NCBI GenBank assembly: GCA_947176975.1
Contig: CAMWSW010000077.1
Coordinates: 1 to 5,546 of the forward strand
Length of the DNA stretch: 5,546 bases
Reading direction: 5' to 3'
Source: an uncultured Clostridia bacterium
GTDB lineage: Bacteria; Bacillota; Clostridia; Christensenellales; UBA3700
This document shows positions 1 to 5,546 of the stretch, one piece after another (the stretch's first letter is position 1; each line of letters begins with the position of its first letter). Position numbers and translations under genes: made by a program. A model generated the notes under the pieces. It was not told the DNA's origin. It saw only the letters and a program-made list of their open reading frames with translations, and did no database searches.

Positions 1-866
1 GTTCTCGCCTTGATAGCGTATTCAAGCGGATTTGCTTTTGCGGGGTCTTGCTCTGCCTCGACAATCATCCAGCCTTGATAATTTGCCTTGTCGAGTATGT
101 CGAATATCGGAGCGAAATCTATGCAACCGTCGCCGGGTACTGTAAACGCGCCCTCTCTCACGCCCTGCAAGAAAGAAAGTTTTTGCTCCTTGACTTTCTT
201 TACGACTTCCGGGCGAATATCCTTGAGGTGAACGTGCTTTACTCTGTCTGCGTATTTCTTAAGTACAGCTACGTAATCCTGTCCGCAATATGCAAGGTGT
301 CCGCTGTCAAAGAGCAAGGAGAACTTGTCTTTGTCCGTCATCTCCATCATTCTGTCGACTTCTTCAGCCGTCTGCACTACCGTGCCCATATGGTGGTGAT
401 ATACCAAAGATATGCCCATTGAATTTGCGATCTCGCCAAGTCTGTTCATACCCTTTGCGAATTTCTCCCACTCCTTGTCGTTCATCACGTACTTGCAGTC
501 GAATACGGGAGTGTTCATCTGTCCCTGTATGCTGTAGCTTTGCTCCGACGCGCCGATTCTCTTTGCGCCCATAGCCTTGAGGAAATTGCATTGCGCAATA
601 AATTCCTTCTCCACTTCTTCCATTGGCTTTGTGAGTACGAATGAGGAAAACCATTGATTTGCAATGGAAAGTCCTCTCATATCCAACGCCTTTTTGAGGA
701 CAGCCGTATCCTTGGGATACTTGTTGCCCACTTCTGAGCCTTCAAAGCCCGCTAATGCCATTTCGCTTACGCATTGCTCAAAGGTATTTTCCGCTCCCAA
801 ATCGGGCATATCGTCGTTTGTCCACGCAATAGGAGCAATACCGAGTTTGATATTTTTCTTGTCCAT
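1..866 (-). CDS. iolE: Inosose (2-keto-myo-inositol) dehydratase IolE, 3' end cut by window edge
   Basis: Cytosolic sugar-phosphate-isomerase-like TIM-barrel enzyme that removes water from 2-keto-myo-inositol (scyllo-inosose), giving 3D-(3,5/4)-trihydroxycyclohexane-1,2-dione. I translated the minus strand from the ATG at 866-864 and the frame stays open for 288 codons to the window edge. Family length is close to 300 residues, so only about ten C-terminal residues are missing. Visible motifs are the N-terminal LGIAPIAWTNDDMPDLG (8-24), HHH at 157-159, DSGHL at 187-191, HVHLKD at 211-216, PGDG at 244-247 and VEAEQDP at 269-275. The Asp, His and Glu residues in these blocks are those expected to hold the divalent metal and substrate. 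The start is supported by AGGTGG four bases upstream. It follows iolD after 21 nt and is the last gene of the operon visible here. No internal stop or frameshift was seen. Confidence 0.95.
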   Translation of the reverse strand, partial: MDKKNIKLGIAPIAWTNDDMPDLGAENTFEQCVSEMALAGFEGSEVGNKYPKDTAVLKKALDMRGLSIANQWFSSFVLTKPMEEVEKEFIAQCNFLKAMGAKRIGASEQSYSIQGQMNTPVFDCKYVMNDKEWEKFAKGMNRLGEIANSMGISLVYHHHMGTVVQTAEEVDRMMEMTDKDKFSLLFDSGHLAYCGQDYVAVLKKYADRVKHVHLKDIRPEVVKKVKEQKLSFLQGVREGAFTVPGDGCIDFAPIFDILDKANYQGWMIVEAEQDPAKANPLEYAIKAR

Positions 867-870
867 AATT

Positions 871-876
871 CCACCT
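871..876 (-). promoter_or_regulatory. Ribosome binding site of iolE
   Basis: AGGTGG on the minus strand lies four bases before the iolE ATG, in the 21-nt gap after the iolD stop codon. It is a one-mismatch version of AGGAGG with slightly short spacing. It fixes the iolE start, because the next in-frame ATG is only at codon 20. Confidence 0.6.
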
Positions 877-887
877 ATTAGAATTTA

Positions 888-2807
888 TCAATATTTTCTT
901 GCTTTTTCAAGCATTTGTTTTCTCTCTTCCAAAGCTTCTTCTTGCTTTGCCGTCTTTGGGTTTTGGGTGCAACCTACGTTCCACCAGCCGTCGTAACCAT
1001 GCGTCATAGACTTTGGCAATACCTTGATATCAATGAGCGTAGACGTCGTTTGCTTCAAGCTGTCGGCAATTGCTTCTTCAAGTTCCTTTTCGTTGTGAGC
1101 GGTGTAAGTAACAAAACCGTAGCCCCTTGCGCTCATAGCGTAATCTATGTTCAAGAACTTACCGCCTCTGATTGGCTTATTGCCCTCTCTGTATCTCAAC
1201 TCAGTGCAAAGCGCGTCTACGCCTTGACCCATTTGCAAGTTATTGATACAGCCGAAGGATGAGTTGTCAAAGAGAAGCACGTTCATCTTGATACCCTCTT
1301 GAATTGCCGTAACCATTTCGGTATGCAACATAAGATAACTGCCGTCGCCAACCATAGCGTACACTTCTTTGTCGGGACGCGCCATCTTACTTCCAAGACA
1401 ACCTGCTATCTCATAGCCCATACAGGAATATCCGTATTCCATATTGTAACTGTCCTTTTCGTCGGTAGTCCACATTCTTTGCAAATCTCCGGGGAGACTT
1501 CCCGCAGAACCTACTATAATTGCGTCCTTAGGAATACAACGCCTTATCACGCCTATTGCCGTCGTCTGCGCCATTGCCTCGCCGTGTTCTTTGATGAAAT
1601 TCTCCACGACGTCGGGCATATGCTCGTCTATCTCCGTCTTGTATCCCTTGCTCACTGATATGTGAGTAAGTCTGTCCATTTCCTTTTCCCACTCTGCTTT
1701 CGCCTTTGCAATTTGCGTAGTATATCCGCTCTTGTAATCGCCGAGCAATTCGTCGAGCGCAAGTATTCCCGCTTTAGCGTCACCCACAGCCTTGATTGCG
1801 TCGAGTTTGGACGCGTGGAAAGCCGACATATTCAAAGTGACGACTTGTTTGTCTGCATAAAGCGACTTTGACGCTGTCGTGAAGTCGGTGAATCTCGTAC
1901 CTACGGCGATTATCAAATCGCAAGCTTTTGCAAACGTATTGGCAGAGCTGTTGCCCGTTACGCCAAGTCCGCCCACGTTGAGAGGATGAGACGACTTGAT
2001 TGCGCTCTTGCCGGCTTGCGTTTCGCAGAAAGGTATATTATGCTTTTGACAGAAATCTGCGACGACCTCACCCGCTTCGCTGTATTTTACTCCTCCGCCT
2101 ACGATAAGAAGCGGTTTTTTGCTCTTCTTTATCGCCACTGCCAAATCGTCAAGTTCTTCTTTGACGGGCGTCGGACGAGTAATTCTATGCACTCTCTTTT
2201 TGAGGAAATCCGTCGGGAAGTCGTATACTTCTCCCTGCACGTCTTGAGGCATTGCGATAGCCACTGCGCCCGTATGCGCGGGGTCGAGCAAAACTCTCAT
2301 TGCGTTGAGCATTGCGCTCATAAGCATTTCGGGACGGGATACTCTGTCAAAATACCTCGTCACCGCCTTGAATGCGTCGTTGGTGGTAATACCTGCATTG
2401 TAAGGCTGTTCTATCTGTTGAAGTACGGGATCTGGTTGACGGGTGGCAAACGTATCGCCCATAAACAAAAGAAGCGGAATATTGTTTGCCGTTGCCGTAC
2501 CTGCCGCGGTTACCATATTCGCCGCGCCCGGTCCGATAGAAGATACGCAAGGCAATATCTTGCGTCTGTTGTTCTGCTTTGCATACGCTGTCGCAACTTG
2601 AGCCATACCTTGCTCGTTTTTGCCTTGATATACTTTCAAAGAGTGCTTGCCCATTGACAATGCTTCGCCAATGCCAAGTACGCAACCGTGTCCGAATATC
2701 GTAAAGAATCCCTCGACAAACTTGGTCTCTTTTCCGTCAAAACTGACGTATTGATTGTCCAAAAATTTTACGACGGCTTCTCCGACGCTCATTCTTTCGC
2801 TCTTCAT
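888..2807 (-). CDS. iolD: 3D-(3,5/4)-trihydroxycyclohexane-1,2-dione acylhydrolase IolD
   Basis: Thiamine diphosphate (ThDP) dependent hydrolase that opens the ring of trihydroxycyclohexane-1,2-dione to give 5-deoxy-D-glucuronate, directly after the IolE step. The protein has 639 residues, the normal size for IolD, and the three-part layout of the acetolactate synthase superfamily. The N-terminal pyrimidine-binding domain has Glu65 in NEQGMA as the probable catalytic glutamate, followed by SSIGPGAANMVTAAGTA (89-105). The central Rossmann-like domain holds LLIVGGGVKYSEAG (233-246) and IIAVGTRFTDFTT (299-311). The C-terminal domain carries the Mg-ThDP motif GDGS (487-490) through DNSSFGCINN (514-523). 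The tail MTHGYDGWWNVG (601-612) is typical of IolD rather than of acetolactate synthase. The ATG start follows AAGGAGGG. The gene is 9 nt downstream of iolB and ends in TGA, consistent with the standard bacterial code. Confidence 0.97.
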   Translation of the reverse strand: MKSERMSVGEAVVKFLDNQYVSFDGKETKFVEGFFTIFGHGCVLGIGEALSMGKHSLKVYQGKNEQGMAQVATAYAKQNNRRKILPCVSSIGPGAANMVTAAGTATANNIPLLLFMGDTFATRQPDPVLQQIEQPYNAGITTNDAFKAVTRYFDRVSRPEMLMSAMLNAMRVLLDPAHTGAVAIAMPQDVQGEVYDFPTDFLKKRVHRITRPTPVKEELDDLAVAIKKSKKPLLIVGGGVKYSEAGEVVADFCQKHNIPFCETQAGKSAIKSSHPLNVGGLGVTGNSSANTFAKACDLIIAVGTRFTDFTTASKSLYADKQVVTLNMSAFHASKLDAIKAVGDAKAGILALDELLGDYKSGYTTQIAKAKAEWEKEMDRLTHISVSKGYKTEIDEHMPDVVENFIKEHGEAMAQTTAIGVIRRCIPKDAIIVGSAGSLPGDLQRMWTTDEKDSYNMEYGYSCMGYEIAGCLGSKMARPDKEVYAMVGDGSYLMLHTEMVTAIQEGIKMNVLLFDNSSFGCINNLQMGQGVDALCTELRYREGNKPIRGGKFLNIDYAMSARGYGFVTYTAHNEKELEEAIADSLKQTTSTLIDIKVLPKSMTHGYDGWWNVGCTQNPKTAKQEEALEERKQMLEKARKY

Positions 2808-2810
2808 ATT

Positions 2811-2818
2811 CCCTCCTT
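2811..2818 (-). promoter_or_regulatory. Ribosome binding site of iolD overlapping the iolB stop
   Basis: The minus strand reads TAAGGAGGGAATATG across this junction. The last two bases of the iolB TAA stop are the first two bases of the AAGGAGGG ribosome binding site, and the iolD ATG follows after three bases. A ribosome terminating on iolB therefore sits on the iolD initiation site, which suggests translational coupling. The coupling itself is inferred. Confidence 0.75.
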
Positions 2819-3587
2819 ATTTCTCCCAATATTCATATCTTGGATCGACTATTCTCGTCTTGTCCCAAGGATTGCCGTCAAGGTGTCTTATCATCCAGCA
2901 ACAATACATTGGATATCCCGGAGCCGTGACCTGAACGTGCGTCTTACCGCCGGGGAAACAGCCTACGCTTCCGTCTACGATAGTATGCGGTTCAAACTGT
3001 CCTATAAAGCAAGCTCCGAAAGCCTCGGGAGTAGGCATTTTGTAATAGTATACTTCGGGTTGAGGATGCGAGTGCGGAAGATAGCTCCACCATCTGCCCT
3101 GTCTTGCAATAACTTCGCCCACTACGAGATTGGAGTAAGGCGCATTGGAATAGTCAAACACAGTGTTGACGTCTCTCACAGCCGTATTCTCCCAAAGTCC
3201 TTCACAAGACACGCTTCTTTGCACGTCTTTCTTGTCATAGAACTTCGACGGGAAAATCTTGTCGTTGGTCGTGGCAAGATAGATTATCTCGCTGTCTTCA
3301 AGAGCCTTGATTGTAATGGTATTTCCCTTGCATACGTGCATAGTTATGGGCATATCTTCATATACGTCCTTTCTTGTTCCGCTTCCCACGAGATCTCCGC
3401 ATTTCATTTCCACTGCGCCTTCGGTGAGAAGTACGCACATTTCCTTGTCTTTTTCGCTGTACGTCACGCTCTTACCTTTTGCTATCTTGACGACGAGGAT
3501 ATCCATAAGCATATCGCTGTTTACGCCGTCCATTTGCGTAAGAGTCTTTACTCCATTGCTATCAAATTCCGGATAATTAAAAGCCAT
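2817..3587 (-). CDS. iolB: 5-deoxy-glucuronate isomerase IolB
   Basis: Cytosolic cupin enzyme that isomerises 5-deoxy-D-glucuronate to 2-deoxy-5-keto-D-gluconate, between the IolD and IolC steps. The protein has 256 residues, slightly shorter than the roughly 270 of the Bacillus enzyme. It has the double beta-barrel plan of the KduI/IolB family. The N-terminal half is poorly marked. The C-terminal cupin has GRWWSYLPHSHPQPEVYYY (164-182), in which His172, His174 and Glu178 are the expected metal ligands, and PGGKTHVQVTAPGYPMY (212-228), in which His217 is the fourth. The segment WMIRHLDGNPW (231-241) is typical of IolB. The ATG start has GGAGG five bases upstream. iolC lies 26 nt before it and iolD 9 nt after it. 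The TAA stop is merged with the iolD ribosome binding site. The family call is firm, and the neighbouring iolC, iolD and iolE exclude the pectin isomerase KduI. Confidence 0.95.
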   Translation of the reverse strand: MAFNYPEFDSNGVKTLTQMDGVNSDMLMDILVVKIAKGKSVTYSEKDKEMCVLLTEGAVEMKCGDLVGSGTRKDVYEDMPITMHVCKGNTITIKALEDSEIIYLATTNDKIFPSKFYDKKDVQRSVSCEGLWENTAVRDVNTVFDYSNAPYSNLVVGEVIARQGRWWSYLPHSHPQPEVYYYKMPTPEAFGACFIGQFEPHTIVDGSVGCFPGGKTHVQVTAPGYPMYCCWMIRHLDGNPWDKTRIVDPRYEYWEK

Positions 3588-3592
3588 ATTCG

Positions 3593-3597
3593 CCTCC
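3593..3597 (-). promoter_or_regulatory. Ribosome binding site of iolB
   Basis: GGAGG lies five bases before the iolB ATG in the 26-nt gap after the iolC stop. It supports the start at MAFNYPEF. The gap is too short for a separate promoter plus terminator, so iolC and iolB are probably on one transcript. Confidence 0.7.
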
Positions 3598-3613
3598 GTT
3601 AAAATTTCGTTTA

Positions 3614-4630
3614 TTAACCTCTTGCAATCATATCGCCGAATTGTTTTTTCTCTTCTGCGATAAATTTCTCAAGTTCCGCTACCGTCGGCATAAATTCCGA
3701 ACAGCCGTGCGCCGACACAAGCATTGACGCGGAAGCCGAGCCAAGCTCAAGACAATCCATTATTTCTTTGCCCTCAAACATTCCGTACATAAACGCAGAG
3801 CCGTATCCGTCTCCGCCACCGAACGACTTGAAAGCCTCAACCGGGAACGGCTTGATATTGTATTTCTTGCCGTCGCAGGTGTGCGCCGTGCTTCCTTTCT
3901 TGCCGTGCTTGATGATGACGATCTTTGCTCTTTTGCCAAACCAATATTTCGCCGTCTGCTCGTCGTCCATATCGGGCGCAAAAATCGCTTGCGTCAAATC
4001 GTATTCTTCTCTAGAGCCCATAATAATATCTGCGTGCTCTGCGACTGCCGTATAGTATACTGCAATCTCGTCGTTGCTCTTCCAATTATATGCGCGGTAA
4101 TCTATATCGAATATAATCTTGGTATTATTCTTTTCCGCAAGTTGCATAGCCTTGAGACAAGCCTCTCTAGACGGACTTTGCGCAAGCGCAGTACCGGAAA
4201 TGAGAAGCGCCTTTGCGCTTGCAATATACTTTTCGTCGACGTCCGCAGGGTCAAGCATAAGATCTGCGACTCCGTCTCTGTACATCAAAATGCTGCTCTC
4301 CGACGGCGAAAGAATTTCCGTAAAGGTCAAGCCGAGTTTTTCTCCGTCGGTTGCTCTAGTCACTCTTGATACGTCGATGCCTTCTTTGACGAAAAAGTTC
4401 GTCACGTAATCGCCGAATTGGTCGTCAGATACCTTGCCGATAAAGCCGACTTTCTTGCCAAGTCTAGCAAGTCCGACTGCCACGTTGGCAGGCGAACCGC
4501 CGAGATACTTGCGATATTGTTGACTCTCCGACAACGGCTTGAAGTAATCCAGCGGATTGAAGTCTATTGCTATTCTTCCCATCAAAACGAGATCGAATTT
4601 TCTGTCTTTTTCAAACGTAACGTATTGCAT
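3614..4630 (-). CDS. iolC: 5-dehydro-2-deoxygluconokinase IolC
   Basis: PfkB/ribokinase-family sugar kinase that uses ATP to phosphorylate 2-deoxy-5-keto-D-gluconate (DKG) at C6. In Bacillus subtilis the product, DKG-6-phosphate, is also the inducer that releases the IolR repressor. The protein has 338 residues, close to the roughly 325-340 of known IolC. Motifs in order are DLVLMGRIAIDFNP (13-26), the first PfkB signature YLGGSPANVAVGLARLGKKV (42-61), DIDYRAYNW (175-183), a phosphate-handling segment IMGSREEYD (203-211), and the second PfkB signature FKSFGGGDGYGSAF (267-280), with Asp274 as catalytic base. The C-terminal SASASMLVSAHGCSEFMPT (298-316) is typical of IolC. DIDYR and the GGGDGY form of the second signature favour IolC over ribokinase or fructokinase. 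The ATG start has AAAGAGGT five bases upstream. A 201-nt gap separates it from the upstream aldolase, while iolB follows after 26 nt. Confidence 0.95.
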   Translation of the reverse strand: MQYVTFEKDRKFDLVLMGRIAIDFNPLDYFKPLSESQQYRKYLGGSPANVAVGLARLGKKVGFIGKVSDDQFGDYVTNFFVKEGIDVSRVTRATDGEKLGLTFTEILSPSESSILMYRDGVADLMLDPADVDEKYIASAKALLISGTALAQSPSREACLKAMQLAEKNNTKIIFDIDYRAYNWKSNDEIAVYYTAVAEHADIIMGSREEYDLTQAIFAPDMDDEQTAKYWFGKRAKIVIIKHGKKGSTAHTCDGKKYNIKPFPVEAFKSFGGGDGYGSAFMYGMFEGKEIMDCLELGSASASMLVSAHGCSEFMPTVAELEKFIAEEKKQFGDMIARG

Positions 4631-4635
4631 TGTAT

Positions 4636-4643
4636 ACCTCTTT
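4636..4643 (-). promoter_or_regulatory. Ribosome binding site and A/T-rich leader of iolC
   Basis: AAAGAGGT on the minus strand lies five bases before the iolC ATG. The roughly 37 bases upstream of it (4644-4680) are very A-rich on the coding strand, with few G or C, and look unstructured, as in many well-translated leaders. TATATT and TATTAA in this stretch could serve as a -10 box, but I found no matching -35 box at 16-18 bases, so I do not call a promoter. Confidence 0.6.
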
Positions 4644-4740
4644 CTATTTAATATAAGTAAATATTTTTGTTTTGCTTTATGCTTCGGAATCGTTGATTAA
4701 GTGACATGAGCAAAATTGTGTTGGCGATTTTTGCGATAAG

Positions 4741-4795
4741 AAGGATAGGTGTTGCGCTCGTAGCAGAGCTACGTGCGTGTTGCCTAGACGACCTT
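4741..4795. repeat. 55-nt imperfect palindrome (long stem-loop) between the aldolase gene and iolC
   Basis: Reading the plus strand, four nested blocks pair with each other around a three-base loop (4765-4767). CGTAGC (4759-4764) pairs with GCTACG (4768-4773), CGC (4755-4757) with GCG (4775-4777), TAGG (4746-4749) with CCTA (4783-4786), and AAGG (4741-4744) with CCTT (4792-4795). This makes 17 Watson-Crick pairs. Between the second and third blocks both arms carry the same five bases, TGTTG (4750-4754 and 4778-4782). These can form mostly G-U pairs in plus-strand RNA but give C-A mismatches in minus-strand RNA. No T-run follows on either strand, so it is not a classic rho-independent terminator. 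It could be a transcript-stabilising or processing hairpin, a protein-binding palindrome, or a short dispersed repeat. Its function is unknown. Confidence 0.6.
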
Positions 4796-4831
4796 AGCGT
4801 AATAAATCGATAGCAAGATTGCCATGAGAAC

Positions 4832-5546
4832 TTATTCAGCGGTTCCACTAGGCTGACACAGTTTGATTATTGTCATTGCCGCCTCTTGCACCGCCTCGAT
4901 AGCGTATGGCAAATAAGTCTTGGGGTCGTAAGTCGCGTCCTTACTTGCCAAGCCCTTCTTCAATCCTTGCGTAAACGCCTGTCTTAGGTGAGTCGCAAAG
5001 TTTATCTTGCTTATGCCCGCTTTAATACAATTTCTTATCACCTCATCGGAAAGTCCGCTTGCGCCGTGAAGTACGAGCGGTATGTCCACTGCTCCCGCAA
5101 TCTCTTCGATTCTGTCAATAGCTATATGCGGCGTGCCTTTGTATACTCCGTGCGCAGTGCCGACGCCTATTGCCAGGCTGTCGACGCCTGTCAGCTCGAC
5201 GAATTTGACAGCCTCGTCCACTTCGGTATATTTGATTTGTCCTTCAGTCTCTTCCTTTCCGCCAATCGTGCCTAGCTCCGCCTCGACGCTCACACCGCTT
5301 GCGTGCGCCATATCGACGACTTGTTTCGTCAATTCGACGTTCTTTTCAAAGGCAAGCATAGAGCCGTCAATCATCACCGAAGTATAGCCCGCGTCAATGC
5401 AGTCCTTGCAAATTTGCAAATCTCCGCCGTGGTCGAGATGTATGGAGATATCTGCTCCGCCCTTGTAATTAGCCCTGACGAGCGCAGAATAAGTGCCGAC
5501 GCCTCCGTATTTCAACGTGCGCGGAATAGTCTGAATAATAATAGGT
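4832..5546 (-). CDS. iolJ: Class II sugar-bisphosphate aldolase, probable IolJ (DKG-6-phosphate aldolase), 5' end cut by window edge
   Basis: Zinc-dependent class II aldolase of the Fba/GatY/KbaY/IolJ family. In this operon its likely job is to cleave 2-deoxy-5-keto-gluconate-6-phosphate into dihydroxyacetone phosphate and malonate semialdehyde. The last 237 residues are visible and the frame is open to the right edge. Family length is about 280-290, so roughly 45 N-terminal residues are missing. A TTG at 5515-5513 could be mistaken for the start but lies inside the first conserved block, PIIIQTIPRT. Counting from the first complete visible codon, the zinc ligands are His39 (HLDHG), His132 (GTAHGVYK) and His160 (LHGASGL). 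EAELGTIGG (88-96) and KINFATHLR (180-188) complete the active site. The latter has His where Asp or Glu is usual after the Thr. Sequence alone does not separate IolJ from fructose- or tagatose-bisphosphate aldolase, so the specific role rests on the neighbours. Confidence 0.85.
   Translation of the reverse strand, partial: PIIIQTIPRTLKYGGVGTYSALVRANYKGGADISIHLDHGGDLQICKDCIDAGYTSVMIDGSMLAFEKNVELTKQVVDMAHASGVSVEAELGTIGGKEETEGQIKYTEVDEAVKFVELTGVDSLAIGVGTAHGVYKGTPHIAIDRIEEIAGAVDIPLVLHGASGLSDEVIRNCIKAGISKINFATHLRQAFTQGLKKGLASKDATYDPKTYLPYAIEAVQEAAMTIIKLCQPSGTAE

Larger units (their letters stand above)
4631..4831. other. 201-nt intergenic region with no supported gene
   Basis: This is the only non-coding stretch longer than 26 nt in the window. 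It holds the palindrome near its middle and the A/T-rich iolC leader with its ribosome binding site at the left. The part closest to the aldolase stop (4796-4831) shows only a tiny GCAA/TTGC inverted repeat. A 66-codon frame crosses it on the minus strand but has a GTG start, no ribosome binding site and no recognisable protein, so I do not call it. I saw no clear catabolite-repression site, riboswitch or tRNA. Confidence 0.6.

Noticed and set aside
1986..2657. 223-codon open frame on the plus strand inside iolD
   Set aside because: It is fully antisense to the conserved N-terminal half of IolD. Its composition (many Arg, Cys and His) is that of a shadow frame, and it resembles no family I know.
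2688..3602. 304-codon open frame on the plus strand
   Set aside because: It lies opposite iolB and the start of iolD, has no recognisable domain and is rich in Ser, His, Arg and Tyr as expected for an antisense shadow. The minus-strand frames match known families along their full length.
3790..3831. GGGD instead of GAGD in the second PfkB signature of iolC
   Set aside because: It looks odd against ribokinase, but the catalytic Asp is kept and, as far as I recall, SFGGGDGY is normal in IolC proteins, so it is a family trait and not a defect.
4644..4680. Promoter for iolC
   Set aside because: TATATT-like -10 candidates occur in the A/T-rich stretch, but no credible -35 hexamer lies at the right distance, so the evidence is too weak to call.
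4741..4795. Rho-independent terminator after the aldolase gene
   Set aside because: The stem is long, but neither strand has a run of T after it, and the downstream iol genes need transcription through it unless a separate promoter exists.
4648..4848. 66-codon minus-strand frame spanning the gap between the aldolase and iolC
   Set aside because: It begins with GTG inside the aldolase end, lacks a ribosome binding site, runs through the palindrome and gives no recognisable protein.
5513..5515. TTG as the start codon of the aldolase gene
   Set aside because: The frame continues upstream with PIIIQTIPRT, which matches the conserved beta-strand block of class II aldolases, and no ribosome binding site precedes the TTG. 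The true start is beyond the window.

Overview
The window is part of a myo-inositol catabolism (iol) operon. Every convincing gene lies on the minus strand, so transcription runs from the right edge to the left edge. In that order the genes are: a class II sugar-bisphosphate aldolase that fits the IolJ role (5' end cut by the window edge), iolC (5-dehydro-2-deoxygluconokinase), iolB (5-deoxy-glucuronate isomerase), iolD (trihydroxycyclohexanedione hydrolase, thiamine diphosphate dependent) and iolE (inosose dehydratase, about ten C-terminal residues beyond the left edge).

Together they cover the middle of the pathway. IolE dehydrates 2-keto-myo-inositol, IolD opens the ring of the dione to give 5-deoxy-glucuronate, IolB isomerises this to 2-deoxy-5-keto-gluconate, IolC phosphorylates it, and the aldolase splits the phosphate into dihydroxyacetone phosphate and malonate semialdehyde. 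The first step (inositol dehydrogenase, IolG), the last step (malonate semialdehyde dehydrogenase, IolA), a transporter and a regulator such as IolR are not in the window and may lie outside it.

Layout on the plus-strand scale: 1-866 iolE; 867-887 short gap with its ribosome binding site; 888-2807 iolD; 2808-2816 gap of 9 nt; 2817-3587 iolB; 3588-3613 gap of 26 nt; 3614-4630 iolC; 4631-4831 the only sizeable gap (201 nt), holding a long imperfect palindrome and an A/T-rich leader before iolC; 4832-5546 aldolase. No RNA gene, CRISPR array, insertion sequence or clear rho-independent terminator was seen.

The organism is most likely a member of the Bacillota, probably a clostridium-like anaerobe. 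The reasons are strong AGGAGG-type ribosome binding sites, a preference for AGA arginine codons, medium-to-low GC, and an IolB with a compact HxHPQPE metal motif. This assignment is an inference. The region is ordinary metabolic sequence; the item most worth a second look is the structured gap between the aldolase and iolC.
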